Source: Methylomonas sp. (GTDB lineage: Bacteria; Pseudomonadota; Gammaproteobacteria; Methylococcales; Methylomonadaceae). From it: 64,000 nucleotides of DNA. The stretch lies in contig NZ_JALOBS010000008.1 of NCBI RefSeq assembly GCF_023228165.1, forward strand, positions 1 to 64,000, written 5' to 3'. A program made the position numbers and the translations under genes. A model generated the notes under the pieces. That model saw nothing but the letters and a program-made list of their open reading frames with translations, was not told where the DNA came from and made no database searches. Of the stretch, positions 20,041-29,900 are shown piece by piece. The first letter of the stretch is position 1. Every line of letters starts with the position of its first letter.

Positions 20041-21285
20041 TTACCGATATCGCTTGAACACCAAGGTGCCATTGGTACCGCCAAAACCGAAGGAATTGGA
20101 CATAGCAATCTCTATCTTCATTTCCCGGGCAATATTGGGTACATAATCCAGATCGCACTCGGGATCGGGGTTTTCCAAATTAATAGTTGGCGGTGCGATT
20201 TGGTTTTGAATCGCCAACGACGTCAGTACCGCTTCAATCCCGCCCGCCGCACCCAGCAAGTGCCCGATCATCGATTTAGTGGAACTGACCGCTACTTTAT
20301 AGGCATGTTCGCCCAGCGCCGTTTTCATGGCGTGGGTTTCGCCGACATCACCTGCCGGCGTGGATGTGCCATGCGCATTGATGTAATCGACGTCGGCGGG
20401 ATTCAGCTTGGCGTCGCGCAAGGCATTATTCATACAACGGGCCGCACCTTCGCCACCCATGGAAGGCGAGGTGATGTGGTAGGCGTCGCCGCTCATGCCG
20501 TAACCCACCAATTCGGCATAAATTTTCGCCCCCCGGGCCTTGGCATGCTCCAACTCTTCAAGTACGATCACACCAGCGCCGTCACTTAATACGAATCCAT
20601 CCCGGTCTCTGTCCCAAGGTCGGCTGGCTTTTTGCGGTTCATCGTTTCTGCGCGACAGCGCTTTTGCCGAGGCAAAGCCGCCCATGGCAGTTGGCGATGT
20701 GGTGCAACGCTCGGCGCCACCCGCAATCATCACATCGACATCGCCGTATTTAATCAAGCGCGCCGCATCACCGATGTTGTGGGTACCGGTCGAACAGGCG
20801 GTCACGATGGAAAAATTCGGTCCTTTCAAACCGTATTTAATCGAGAGATTGCCGGAAATCATGTTAATGATGTTACCGGGCACGAAAAACGGCGAAATTT
20901 TACGTGGCCCGCCAGCCTTATAGGTGGCGTAGCATTCTTCGATACCGGTGATGCCGCCGATACCGGCGCCGACAGCCACACCGATACGATCGGCATTCTC
21001 TTCCGTCACTTCAATCCCGGCATCTTCAAAGGCCTGACAACCCGCCGCGATACCGTAATGGACAAAACCATCCATACGTTTGGCATCTTTCTCGGAAATG
21101 TAGTCACCGATATTGAAATTTCTAATCACGCCGCCGAACGTGGTTGCAAAACTGGAAATATCAAAGGAATCAATAGAACTAATACCGCTTTTGCCGTTGA
21201 TGATGCCATCCCAGGTATCGGCAACATTATTCGCTAAAGGCGTAACAGCGCCTAAGCCCGTTATAACAACTCGACGTGTGCTCAC
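20041..21285 (-). CDS. fabF: 3-oxoacyl-[acyl-carrier-protein] synthase II
   Basis: A 414-residue condensing enzyme for fatty-acid elongation. The Cys-His-His triad is C164 (VTACSTGTH), H305 ([11 protein letters not shown]) and H342 ([13 protein letters not shown]), with K337 in place. The length is normal. The start is GTG at 21285 with no strong ribosome site. It follows acpP by 85 bases and precedes pabC, the standard order. Confidence 0.97.
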   Translation of the reverse strand: MSTRRVVITGLGAVTPLANNVADTWDGIINGKSGISSIDSFDISSFATTFGGVIRNFNIGDYISEKDAKRMDGFVHYGIAAGCQAFEDAGIEVTEENADRIGVAVGAGIGGITGIEECYATYKAGGPRKISPFFVPGNIINMISGNLSIKYGLKGPNFSIVTACSTGTHNIGDAARLIKYGDVDVMIAGGAERCTTSPTAMGGFASAKALSRRNDEPQKASRPWDRDRDGFVLSDGAGVIVLEELEHAKARGAKIYAELVGYGMSGDAYHITSPSMGGEGAARCMNNALRDAKLNPADVDYINAHGTSTPAGDVGETHAMKTALGEHAYKVAVSSTKSMIGHLLGAAGGIEAVLTSLAIQNQIAPPTINLENPDPECDLDYVPNIAREMKIEIAMSNSFGFGGTNGTLVFKRYR

Positions 21286-21370
21286 AGTAAACTACCGTTT
21301 TAGTTAGAGGTAATCAGAGGGGAATGGAGATAGGAAGCAGGCGCGTAAAGCACCAGCTTCCTTGAACAAC

Positions 21371-21604
21371 TTATTGCAGATTGGCGTTGATGTAATCAAT
21401 TGCCAATTGTACGGTGGTGATTTTTTCAGCTTCTTCGTCTGGAATTTCGCACTCGAATTCTTCTTCCAGAGCCATGACGAGTTCAACTGTGTCTAAAGAA
21501 TCCGCACCAAGATCATCAACAAAAGACGCATCGTTTGCGATTTCTTCTTTCACGCCTAATTGCTCTGCGACAATCTTTTTAACTCGTTCTTCGATATTAC
21601 TCAT
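21371..21604 (-). CDS. acpP: Acyl carrier protein
   Basis: A 77-residue acidic four-helix protein. The 4'-phosphopantetheine attachment serine is S36 in [10 protein letters not shown]. The start is the ATG at 21604, which has GAGG with good spacing; an in-frame extension upstream to 21649 is not family-like. It serves FabF and the rest of fatty-acid synthesis. Confidence 0.97.
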   Translation of the reverse strand: MSNIEERVKKIVAEQLGVKEEIANDASFVDDLGADSLDTVELVMALEEEFECEIPDEEAEKITTVQLAIDYINANLQ

Positions 21605-21714
21605 ATTTTTTTCCTCGAACAATGCGAACGCCAGAGTTACAGCATCCACCTTATCTTTAGTGTTGTATTGTTAATTTGAAATCCCGTCACAGGCAATGCC
21701 AAACGACTTGGTGG

Positions 21715-21744
21715 ATTATACTTGATGTTCAAAAAAATTCACAA
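21715..21744 (-). promoter_or_regulatory. Candidate sigma-70 promoter for acpP-fabF
   Basis: On the minus strand, TTGTGA (21744-21739), an 18-base spacer and a perfect TATAAT (21720-21715) lie about 110 bases before the acpP start. The leader is therefore long, near 100 nt, if this is the only promoter. Confidence 0.55.
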
Positions 21745-21776
21745 CATTAGCAACCACAATTCCAAGCATTTGATTG

Positions 21777-22715
21777 CTAATGCGTTTTAGAACTCAAATT
21801 TTTGATGATTTCCTCCAAAGGCACTAAATTCAGCTTAATTCTGAACAAAATCGCCTTATTTTCCAGCAAGCCATAACATTCATAGGTGCGCAACATGATG
21901 CTGGTTTGATTGAGTGTGTTTTGTTTTGATTCGGGCAATTGCTTGACCAGAATATGTAATTTGTCGTTATTTTTAACCTGTTCCAGGTGCACCCGATCCA
22001 CTGAAAAATCGTGCGAGGTATATACCATCGGGTTACGCTTGAAATCATGATTTTCCAATTGCGCCTTCTCCAGCAAAGCCCCCGAAGTCAAACTACAGGG
22101 AAATACTTCCGGATAATGCGCTACATGTTCCAGCTCATCGAAATAATCCGACTGTTCCGCCAGGGAACCCGACAAAAAATTCTTTACATTACCATTGGTT
22201 AGCCACTTGCGCTTCAGAAAGAAATCGCTGCCCGGCACCATGGATTTATCCGGCACGGCATTCAAATCCGGCAAGCCGCTTAAATCGGTATCCGCCAAAA
22301 ACAGCGGCGCCTTGGTTTCTTTTTTATACCCCAGCAAGATGGTTTTACCTTGCGACTTAATCGCAATTCGATTGGTCAGCGTGAGCTCGGGAATCGTGGC
22401 AATCAAGGTTTTTTTGATATCCAACGATAATTCCTGCCGGGGCCGCAAGGCATTCACAAACGTTATCTGATAGTTACTGAAACGCAGCTGATTATCGGCG
22501 ATGATCTTGTCTTCATGATGTGCTTCCCGATATAGCTTCATCTGATGTTCAATCAGAGTATTCATCTGAAACCCCAGCACAATCGGTCCTTTGAACGGAT
22601 TGTGGGTCACTTGCAGCCACTTGTGCTTATCGTGAAACAAATTAAAGTCGTCCGAGGCGGCACGCGCCACCTCGATGTGGATTTGGTCAAAAGTAAAGGG
22701 GGTCTCTTTGGTCAT
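21777..22715 (-). CDS. Hot-dog-fold-like protein in efflux operon, function unknown
   Basis: A 312-residue cytosolic protein with no firm family recognised. Its first half contains ASDDFNLFHDKHKW followed by NPFKGPIVLGFQMNTLIEHQM, which resembles the DxNPxHxD and GxIVHGM hydration motif of MaoC/hydratase-2 hot-dog proteins. The second half (residues 160-312) has no clear motif but could be a second hot-dog unit. It starts seven bases after the RND pump and so belongs to the tolC-adaptor-RND transcript; acpP lies downstream. A role with acyl thioesters is inference. In the motif the usual catalytic Asp is replaced (NLFHD for NPIHxD), so activity is uncertain. Confidence 0.6.
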   Translation of the reverse strand: MTKETPFTFDQIHIEVARAASDDFNLFHDKHKWLQVTHNPFKGPIVLGFQMNTLIEHQMKLYREAHHEDKIIADNQLRFSNYQITFVNALRPRQELSLDIKKTLIATIPELTLTNRIAIKSQGKTILLGYKKETKAPLFLADTDLSGLPDLNAVPDKSMVPGSDFFLKRKWLTNGNVKNFLSGSLAEQSDYFDELEHVAHYPEVFPCSLTSGALLEKAQLENHDFKRNPMVYTSHDFSVDRVHLEQVKNNDKLHILVKQLPESKQNTLNQTSIMLRTYECYGLLENKAILFRIKLNLVPLEEIIKNLSSKTH

Positions 22716-22722
22716 GGATTTT

Positions 22723-25700
22723 TTACTGTTCGGTCTCGATAACCTTCGGCATATCCCGATTGATCAAAAAATATACTAGTGGAATCACCACCAGCGAAAA
22801 CAAAGTCGAGGCGATGATGCCGAAAATAAAGCTCCAGGCCAGACCGGAGAAAATTGGATCCAGCACGATCATTATCGAACCCAACACCGCCGACGCTGCT
22901 GTTAAAAAAATTGGATTTAAGCGGGTGGCACCGGCTTCAATAATCGCATCGGCTAGACTGATATCCGGATTGCCTCGGTAAATGTTCTCGATGAAGTCGA
23001 TCAGAATGATCGAGTTGCGCACCACGATGCCGGCCAAGGCAATCATGCCTATCATCGCCGTGGCGGTGAAATACACCGGATTGGCGTATTGCCCCACATC
23101 GGAGGCAAACAGATTGATAAACCAGAAACCGGGCATGATGCCGATCACAGTCAACGGGATCGCGATCATCATGATCAGCGGCACACCCAAGGAACCGGTC
23201 TGCCCGACCAGCAGGATATAGATCATCACCATCGCCGCCGCAAAGGCCAGGCCCAGGTCGCGGAACACGTCGACGGTAATTTTCCACTCCCCTTCCCCGG
23301 CCATTTCCGCACGGTAGCCCGCCGGTAATGGCTGCTGTTCCAGCTTATCGCCCAGATCCCATACAGCTTCGACCGGACTGCGACCGACCATTTCAGCCAG
23401 CACATAGGAGACTCGCTGCAGGTTCTTGTGATAAATGCTCTGATCGCCGAGCTCGTGCTGGAAATGACCGAGTTCGCTTAAACGCACCAAGTCGCCATGC
23501 GCGGATTTGACCGACAAGGCCAATAAATCCGCTTCGGACGAACGCACCGCTCGCGATAATTGCAGTTGTATTATCAGCGGCTGCCGCTCGCTGGCAACAT
23601 GCAAGCTGCCCGCCGTACTGCCTTCCACCGCCAGTTTCAGGCTACCGGCCACTTGCTGATTACTGATTCCCAGCAAAGCGGCCTTATCCTGGTCAAGGAT
23701 AAAATGCAAGCGGGTCTGCGCCGCTTCGACATAATCATCGACATCGACGACGCCATCGATTTTCTCCAGGTGTGCGCGTACCTGATTGGATACTTTGATG
23801 ATATCGCCGTAACTGGCTTCCGGCGGACCATAAACTTCAGCAACCACACTAGCCAATACCGGCGGTCCCGGCGGCATTTCAACGATCTTGATATTGGCGC
23901 CGTATTGCTGGCCGATATTCTCGATATCCGGGCGAATTCTCAGCGCGATAGCATGCGATTGCTGTTCGCGCTGCGTCTTTTCCACCAACACCACCCGCAC
24001 GTCACCGACATAAGCGCCATGACGCAAATAGTAATGCCGCACCATGCCGTTAAAATCCATCGGCGAAGCCAGCCCCACATAAGACTGGTAACTGCTGACT
24101 TCATTGACCGTTGACAGATAACGCCCGAGAGCCGCTGCCACTTCATCGGTTGCTTCCAATGACGAACCGCGCGGCATGTCGATTACCAATTGCAGCTCAT
24201 TTTTGTTATCGAACGGCAACAGTTTCAAAGGCACTACCCGCGTCACCGCCATCAGGGTCGACAATACGAAGGCAACAAACACCAGCAATAAAAACCACAA
24301 GGCCTTGGTTTTATTAGCCAGTAACGGCGCCAGAATACTTTGATAGATTTTGAAGCCGCGCGTTTGCTTTAAATCGAACTCCGGCCCATGGTCCTTGCCA
24401 TATTCGCCTCTTAATAAGCGATAACTGGCCCATGGTGTCACGGTAAAGGCAATCAACAGCGACATCAGCATCGCAATCGGCACATTGAAGGCCATCGGCG
24501 CCATGTAAGGCCCCATCATGCCGGTGATGAAAAACATCGGCACAAAAGACATGATTACCGCAAAGGTTGCCAGAATGGTCGGCGGCCGGATTTCGTCCAC
24601 CGCAGTCAACAAAGCTTGCAGCGGCGGCTCTTTACGCATCTTGTAGTGTCGATGAATGTTTTCCACATCCACAATCGGATCGTCGACCAATAAACCCAGC
24701 GATAAAATCAACGCAAATAGCGTCACCCGGTTGATGGTGTACCCGAATATCAAATCACACAGCAAAGTGATGGCAAAGGTCATCGGCACCGCCAAGGAAA
24801 CGATCAACGACTCTTTAAAACCCAAGGTAAACGCCAATAATATGATGATGGTCAATATGGCAATGGATAAATGCATTACCAGTTCGTTGACTTTATGATC
24901 CGCCGTTTCACCGTAGTTGCGGGTCACGGTCACCAATACATCATCCGGAATCAAAGTGCCGTGCAATTGTTCGGTCAATTCCAGCACCTGCTCTGCCACG
25001 CTGACCGCATTGCTGCCCCGGCGCTTGGCAATCGCCAGGGTCGCCATGGAGCGCTCTTCGCCGACGGCCGGCAATCCGGCATGCACGTCTCCCACGGTTT
25101 TCATCTGCTCCACACCCGGACCGAAGCCGATGCGAGTGTAATAATCGGTGTCTTGCGGCCCGTCGATGATCTCGGCCACATCGCGTAGATAAACCAAGCG
25201 GCCCGTGACATTTTTTAACACGGTCGCCCCAACCTGCTCCAGGGTTTGATAATGGGGACCGGCTTCCAGGATAATTTCCCGGTTGTTTCGATTCAGGCTG
25301 CCGGTTTGTAAATTGACATTGCTTTGCGCCAACGCCTGTTGCACCTCAATCATACTGACTTGACTGGCCTGCAGCTTGGCCGGATCGGGATATACGGATA
25401 TCCGCCTGGGTGCCGCGCCTATCACCCAACTATTGCCGACATCGCTCACCGCCCGCAAACGCTCGATCAGTTCCTCGGCTATCCGACGTATAGCCATGAT
25501 ATCCGCGCCATCCTTGGGGGCCGACAAGCTCAACAACAAAATCGGCACATCGTCGATTTCGACCGGCTTGACCACCCAATTGCTTACACCGGCCGGGATC
25601 ACATCCAAATTGGCCTCCAGCTTGTCGCGGGTCTTGATCAAACTGTCTTCTATGCTTTCCCCCACCACATAGCGCACCGTAACGACTGCCTCGCCTGGAC

Positions 25701-25989
25701 GCGAGGCCGAATACACATATTCCACACCTTGAATCTGTTTCAGCAGCACCTCCAAGGGCGTGGTGACGCGTTTTTCCACTTCCTCGCTGGTCGCCCCCGG
25801 GTATTGCACAAAAACATCCATGACCGGCACAATGATTTGCGGATCCTCCTCGCGCGGCGTCAATACTAATGCCGCCGCACCGGCCAACACGGAAATCAGC
25901 AAAAACAACAGCGACAGATGGGAGGTGGTAAATAATCGTACGATGCTGACCGTTAAACTGTCTTTTTTGGTTTCAGGCAGCTGATTCAT
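22723..25989 (-). CDS. RND-family efflux pump, inner-membrane subunit
   Basis: A 1088-residue permease of the AcrB/CusA superfamily with twelve expected membrane helices in two halves and large periplasmic loops. LTPREEDPQI after helix 1 and the LVDDPIVDVENIHRHY segment in helix 4 (GLLVDD proton-relay region) are visible, as is GMIALAGIVVRNSIILIDFIE in the second half (shown in parts: GIVVRNSIILIDF). The PREEDPQI signature marks a less-studied RND group and not the classic drug or CusA metal branch, so the substrate is unknown. Its start overlaps the adaptor stop as ATGA. Confidence 0.88.
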   Translation of the reverse strand: MNQLPETKKDSLTVSIVRLFTTSHLSLLFLLISVLAGAAALVLTPREEDPQIIVPVMDVFVQYPGATSEEVEKRVTTPLEVLLKQIQGVEYVYSASRPGEAVVTVRYVVGESIEDSLIKTRDKLEANLDVIPAGVSNWVVKPVEIDDVPILLLSLSAPKDGADIMAIRRIAEELIERLRAVSDVGNSWVIGAAPRRISVYPDPAKLQASQVSMIEVQQALAQSNVNLQTGSLNRNNREIILEAGPHYQTLEQVGATVLKNVTGRLVYLRDVAEIIDGPQDTDYYTRIGFGPGVEQMKTVGDVHAGLPAVGEERSMATLAIAKRRGSNAVSVAEQVLELTEQLHGTLIPDDVLVTVTRNYGETADHKVNELVMHLSIAILTIIILLAFTLGFKESLIVSLAVPMTFAITLLCDLIFGYTINRVTLFALILSLGLLVDDPIVDVENIHRHYKMRKEPPLQALLTAVDEIRPPTILATFAVIMSFVPMFFITGMMGPYMAPMAFNVPIAMLMSLLIAFTVTPWASYRLLRGEYGKDHGPEFDLKQTRGFKIYQSILAPLLANKTKALWFLLLVFVAFVLSTLMAVTRVVPLKLLPFDNKNELQLVIDMPRGSSLEATDEVAAALGRYLSTVNEVSSYQSYVGLASPMDFNGMVRHYYLRHGAYVGDVRVVLVEKTQREQQSHAIALRIRPDIENIGQQYGANIKIVEMPPGPPVLASVVAEVYGPPEASYGDIIKVSNQVRAHLEKIDGVVDVDDYVEAAQTRLHFILDQDKAALLGISNQQVAGSLKLAVEGSTAGSLHVASERQPLIIQLQLSRAVRSSEADLLALSVKSAHGDLVRLSELGHFQHELGDQSIYHKNLQRVSYVLAEMVGRSPVEAVWDLGDKLEQQPLPAGYRAEMAGEGEWKITVDVFRDLGLAFAAAMVMIYILLVGQTGSLGVPLIMMIAIPLTVIGIMPGFWFINLFASDVGQYANPVYFTATAMIGMIALAGIVVRNSIILIDFIENIYRGNPDISLADAIIEAGATRLNPIFLTAASAVLGSIMIVLDPIFSGLAWSFIFGIIASTLFSLVVIPLVYFLINRDMPKVIETEQ

Positions 25990-27083
25990 TCCGTCAACCC
26001 ACTGTCAGTTAAAATGGATTCGCCTTCACGCAAACCGGACAACACTTCGACCCGGTCGCCGAACTGTTTACCGGTGCGGATATGCCGGGCATGCAACTGT
26101 TGGCCGTCGACTACCTTGACCGCCTGCAATTGACCGTAATGCAACACCGCAGTCTCGGGGATCAGCAGGGCTTGATGCTCGGCCTGGCAACTCAATTCCA
26201 ACCAGCCGTACTGGCCGTGCTGCAATCCGGCCAGCATAGGCAATTTAACTTTAATCATCTGGGTATGCGTCAGCGGCTCGATTTCCGGGGCAATCTCATC
26301 CACCCTGGCTTCAACCGACTGGTGAATGGCATCCAGCCTTACCGTTACCGGCATGCCTAGTTTGACTTGCTGCAAACAATGGCTGGCAATGGCCGCCTCC
26401 AGGCGCAAATCCTCGGGTTTGTGCATCAAAACCACTGCATCGCTGGGCATGGCCATATCGCCGGGCTCTTTCAAACGCTCGCTGATCACGCCGTCAAAAG
26501 GCGCATACAAAACGTTCTCACCCAACATGATCCTGGCCTGCTGGGCCGCGCTAGCAGCCTGACTTGCCATGGCGCGAGCCGCTTTAGCCTGAGCCAGCAC
26601 GGCATCGTAATTTTGCCGGGTGGCCGCCTGCTTTTGATACAGATCGATGTAGCGCTTTTCCTCCGCGCCCGCCTGACCGGCTTGCGCCGCCGAAGCTGCA
26701 TGCGCCGCCATGGCGGCGTTATAGGCGGCACGCAAGTCCCGATCGTCCAACCGGGCGATCACCGCACCTTTTTTAACTGTATCGCCGGGATTAACACCTA
26801 TCTCCAAAATACGCGCGTTTAATTTAGGCGCTATTTTTGCCACCGTTCTGGAGCGCACCGTCCCCTGCCAGGACTGGGTATTCGAGGTCAATTGGTGCCC
26901 GACTTTGTACACTTGCGCCCCGGCCGGCAACGGTTGCCCTGCCCCTGTCGTGGTTCCAGGTTCTACTTTTTCCGGCCCACCCAAAATCCCCAAGGCATAT
27001 AAAATCACCAACAATAGCGCAGCGATGGCAGCGGACGGTATCAGCCATTTATTCTCGGTAAATACGGCGTTGTGTTCTGACAT
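25986..27083 (-). CDS. RND efflux periplasmic adaptor (membrane fusion protein)
   Basis: A 365-residue HlyD/AcrA-type adaptor: an N-terminal membrane anchor (IPSAAIAALLLVILYALGIL), lipoyl halves (APKLNARILEIGVNPGDTV and LYAPFDGVISERLKEPGD), an alanine-rich helical hairpin between them (residues about 100-180) and a beta-barrel domain. The start is the ATG at 27083, with AGGA nine bases upstream; a GTG-class extension into the tolC-like gene is unlikely. It links the RND pump to the outer membrane factor encoded just upstream. Confidence 0.88.
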   Translation of the reverse strand: MSEHNAVFTENKWLIPSAAIAALLLVILYALGILGGPEKVEPGTTTGAGQPLPAGAQVYKVGHQLTSNTQSWQGTVRSRTVAKIAPKLNARILEIGVNPGDTVKKGAVIARLDDRDLRAAYNAAMAAHAASAAQAGQAGAEEKRYIDLYQKQAATRQNYDAVLAQAKAARAMASQAASAAQQARIMLGENVLYAPFDGVISERLKEPGDMAMPSDAVVLMHKPEDLRLEAAIASHCLQQVKLGMPVTVRLDAIHQSVEARVDEIAPEIEPLTHTQMIKVKLPMLAGLQHGQYGWLELSCQAEHQALLIPETAVLHYGQLQAVKVVDGQQLHARHIRTGKQFGDRVEVLSGLREGESILTDSGLTE

Positions 27084-27103
27084 AACGGTTATCCTGTGTC
27101 TGC

Positions 27104-28447
27104 TTAATTCCAAAAGCCGGTGGCTTGATTTAATTCGGCTTCCGCGCGCAAAGCGTCGTAACGGGCGGAAATATCACGGGTCTTGGCTCTATCGCGCGCC
27201 ACTTCCGCTTCGATATAGCGCGTTACGGTAACCACCCCGGCTTCGCGCTGCTCCTTGACCAAGCGCAAAGCCTCTTCGGCGGCTTTTACCGAAACCGAGG
27301 TGACTTGCTCCCTATTTAATGCCTCCCGCAGCCGCAGCTGAGCGGTTTTAACCTGGTTTTCCACTCTCAAACGCATCTGCCGGGCGGCCTCGCGCGCAGC
27401 CCTCAGTTCGTGTTCGGCTTTTTTGACTTTTTCCTGGGTAGCGAAACCGGAAAATACATCCACTTCTACCATCACGCCGGCGCTCACATTATCCCGGTTG
27501 CTGCTATAGGCCAGATCCTTGCTATCCGAGCCGTAGGTGACGAATGCATCCGCCCGGGGCAGATGTGCGGCCTGCGCGGCATTCAGTTGTTGTTCGGCGA
27601 TTGCCACGCGTTTTTCAGCGGCTTTCAATTCCGGATGCTGACCTAAAGCCTGATTTAATAACAGCTCAAACTCGGCGGGCTCGGCCGGCAAAGGCTGGCT
27701 CAGGTTTTCACTAATCGTAAAGTCGTGATCCGCGGATAACCCCAACAGTGTTTTCAGCATGGCCTTGGCAATTTCAATCGCATTAGCCGCCTGAATTTGC
27801 GTATCTTTCGCTTCCGCCAGCTGCACTTCCAAAGACAACACATCCGACTTTAATAAAGTACCGGCATCGAACCTAACCCGGCTTTGGTCCAATTCGCTTT
27901 GTACTGCCTCGATGGATCGCAGGCTTAAGTCATGCGCGTCTTCAGCGGCCAGATATCCGTAGAATGCAGCGGTTACATTATTGATCAAATGATGACGGGT
28001 AGCGGTCTTTTCCAATTCAGAGGTCTCCACTCCTAATTCGGCGGCTTGACTCAAATAATAGTCCTGTCCGCCCCTAAACAGCGAATAAGTCGCCGTTACC
28101 TGAGGCCGGTAATTATCGATACCGCCGGGATGATTGAAGTCTCCGCTATTAAAATTTAACCGCCGTTGGGCAATAATCATGGCAAAGGCTTGAGCCGGAT
28201 TGTCGCTGTGCTGATACGACAAGCTGGCCTTAACCTGCGGATAAAAACTAGCAAGAGCCTCACCCAGCTGCGCATCGGCTTGATCAATACGTGCCTGCAT
28301 GATGCTGATTTCGGGATTGTTTTCCAATGCAAAATCAATCGCTTTCTGCAAAGTAAAGGCACCCGAATCGGCATCGGCAACTGCTTGAGCGGACACAACG
28401 GTCATCGACACCAGCACGACGGCAAGGCGTTTAAAAAGTAATCGCAT
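27104..28447 (-). CDS. TolC-family outer membrane efflux protein
   Basis: A 447-residue outer membrane factor with a signal peptide ending SAQAVA and two repeats of coiled helices (QKAIDFALENNPEISIMQAR in the first, LNQALGQHPELKAAEKRVA in the second). It would form the trimeric channel of the tripartite efflux system encoded by this operon. The ATG at 28447 is chosen; a GTG four codons earlier is also possible. It is the first gene of the four-gene minus-strand unit. Confidence 0.9.
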   Translation of the reverse strand: MRLLFKRLAVVLVSMTVVSAQAVADADSGAFTLQKAIDFALENNPEISIMQARIDQADAQLGEALASFYPQVKASLSYQHSDNPAQAFAMIIAQRRLNFNSGDFNHPGGIDNYRPQVTATYSLFRGGQDYYLSQAAELGVETSELEKTATRHHLINNVTAAFYGYLAAEDAHDLSLRSIEAVQSELDQSRVRFDAGTLLKSDVLSLEVQLAEAKDTQIQAANAIEIAKAMLKTLLGLSADHDFTISENLSQPLPAEPAEFELLLNQALGQHPELKAAEKRVAIAEQQLNAAQAAHLPRADAFVTYGSDSKDLAYSSNRDNVSAGVMVEVDVFSGFATQEKVKKAEHELRAAREAARQMRLRVENQVKTAQLRLREALNREQVTSVSVKAAEEALRLVKEQREAGVVTVTRYIEAEVARDRAKTRDISARYDALRAEAELNQATGFWN

Positions 28448-28654
28448 AAGCGCACCCACGGTTAGTATTTAAGACTTCTCTAATATTTTAACTCAGGCTG
28501 CTGTTCGCAGCAATTTCCCAAGTATTATTCAACTTTAGCCCCTCTCACAAAAAGCACGCGAAAGAAAAACACAAAATGAATGCTTGAAATGTTCTATCAG
28601 CATGGTAACTTTATGGCTCTTAGCATAATAATAACTACCGAGAGGACAAATTGT

Positions 28655-29191
28655 ATGAGCATTGATGACAACAATAACGAATCAGAAAATCAAAACCAAC
28701 CGGAACAACCCGAGCAACCCGCGACCCAAAACAACGAGACTCTTGAAACAGCTCAAAAGACTGCCGGTAATTTGGTAGCTACTTTACTTGAACTGAAAGA
28801 ATCAAATCCTAAAGTTTTCTTTGGCGGCATTGGTGCAATCGTTTTAATCTTCTTGATTATGATCATGTCTGGCGGTTCTGATCCTAAATTGCCCATGCAT
28901 CAATCCAAAGCTATTGTTCCTGGTCAAAGTTATGTATTAAAAAGCGCCAACGCCTACGATCCTGGCGCAACCATTCGTCTAGTTTCAGTACCAGGCTCCA
29001 TGGCTGCATATGACGATACCGAAGAAGCGGACCGCGAAGGTGCTTGCAGGCATATGCCACAAAACACGCCGGTTAAAGCCATTCAGTCCCAAGACGCTTA
29101 TGGCAAAAAAGATGTGTTTGTAGAAGTGGAAATGACCACGGGCGAATGCGAAGGTAAACGCGGCTGGGCATTAGCAATCGATTTACAATAA
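28655..29191 (+). CDS. Single-pass membrane protein of unknown function
   Basis: A 178-residue protein not recognised as a family. Residues 1-45 are Asn/Glu/Gln/Pro-rich and disordered-looking with a repeated PEQPEQP; one membrane helix (FFGGIGAIVLIFLIMIMSGG) is at about 63-82; the C-terminal 95 residues have beta-rich character (SYVLKSANAYDPGATIRLVS) and two cysteines (ACRHM, GECEG) that could form a disulfide if periplasmic. This domain loosely resembles SH3-like modules, which is a guess. The ATG at 28655 follows AGAGGA. It stands alone ahead of the tRNA genes. Confidence 0.75.
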   Translation: MSIDDNNNESENQNQPEQPEQPATQNNETLETAQKTAGNLVATLLELKESNPKVFFGGIGAIVLIFLIMIMSGGSDPKLPMHQSKAIVPGQSYVLKSANAYDPGATIRLVSVPGSMAAYDDTEEADREGACRHMPQNTPVKAIQSQDAYGKKDVFVEVEMTTGECEGKRGWALAIDLQ

Positions 29192-29205
29192 TTTTTAAAA
29201 AAATA

Positions 29206-29233
29206 TTGACGCAAAAATTATTTTAATTATAAT
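29206..29233 (+). promoter_or_regulatory. Strong sigma-70 promoter for tRNA-Gly
   Basis: TTGACG (29206-29211), a 16-base spacer and a perfect TATAAT (29228-29233) lie 18 bases before the tRNA-Gly gene, in very AT-rich DNA. Confidence 0.8.
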
Positions 29234-29251
29234 GCACGAATCGAAAGCAAA

Positions 29252-29327
<76 letters not shown>

Positions 29328-29332
29328 AATTC

Positions 29333-29362
29333 AAAAAAAGCCGCGTAGTTCGCGGCTTTTTT
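29333..29362 (+). terminator. Terminator between tRNA-Gly and tRNA-Cys
   Basis: GCCGCG (29340-29345) and CGCGGC (29351-29356) form a stem with loop tagtt, extended by A/T tracts on both sides and ending in six T. It can separate the two tRNA transcripts. Confidence 0.8.
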
Positions 29363-29374
29363 ATTTCAGACAAA

Positions 29375-29448
29375 GGCTGCGTAGCAAAGTGGTTATGCAG
29401 CGGCCTGCAAAGCCGTATACACCGGTTCGATTCCGGTCGCAGCCTCCA
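29375..29448 (+). tRNA. tRNA-Cys (anticodon GCA)
   Basis: A 74-base cloverleaf: acceptor GGCTGCG pairs with CGCAGCC, the anticodon loop CTGCAAA gives GCA (Cys), the T arm contains GGTTCGATTCC, and the CCA end is encoded. Confidence 0.97.
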
Positions 29449-29480
29449 TTAGTCGATTTAACGCAGTCCAGTAAAATTCA

Positions 29481-29517
29481 AAAACCCGCAAGTCATAAGG
29501 CTTAGCGGGTTTTTTAT
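29481..29517 (+). terminator. Terminator after tRNA-Cys
   Basis: AAACCCGC and GCGGGTTT form a stem with a loop of about 15 bases, followed by a T-run to 29517. Confidence 0.75.
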
Positions 29518-29900
29518 TGTTCGACCAAGTTCAAGAGGATTTCTTGAACTCTACGGGCGAGCGGAACCGCCTGCAGTAACCAGTCCTACATCGCCGTGCA
29601 AAACCCACAAGCGCCCACGCGCCAAATGTCGACAATAAAACACCCCCTTTTACTGTAGTGATCTAATAAAAACAGGCCCTTCGTAAATTGGACGGCGACA
29701 TCGGGTACGCCGGCATGCAGCCATGAACCGCACCGTTCATGCAAGCGCCCGGTGCCGGCCGAATTGATTGGCCGCTGTCACGTTAAAGTCATATTCCGGT
29801 GGTATTAGTTTAAGCAGCGTCCGGTATGCGATTAAAGGCCCGCGAACCCGGTTGGGCGGCGTTTTCGCTGTAACCTCAACGAATAAGAATAAAAATAGAC
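29518..29900. other. Intergenic region, no gene seen
   Basis: About 380 bases with no supported coding frame. A short palindrome, CATGAA/TTCATG, lies around 29722-29741, and several GC-rich self-complementary patches follow. It probably contains the promoter of the VTT-domain gene, which was not located. Confidence 0.5.
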
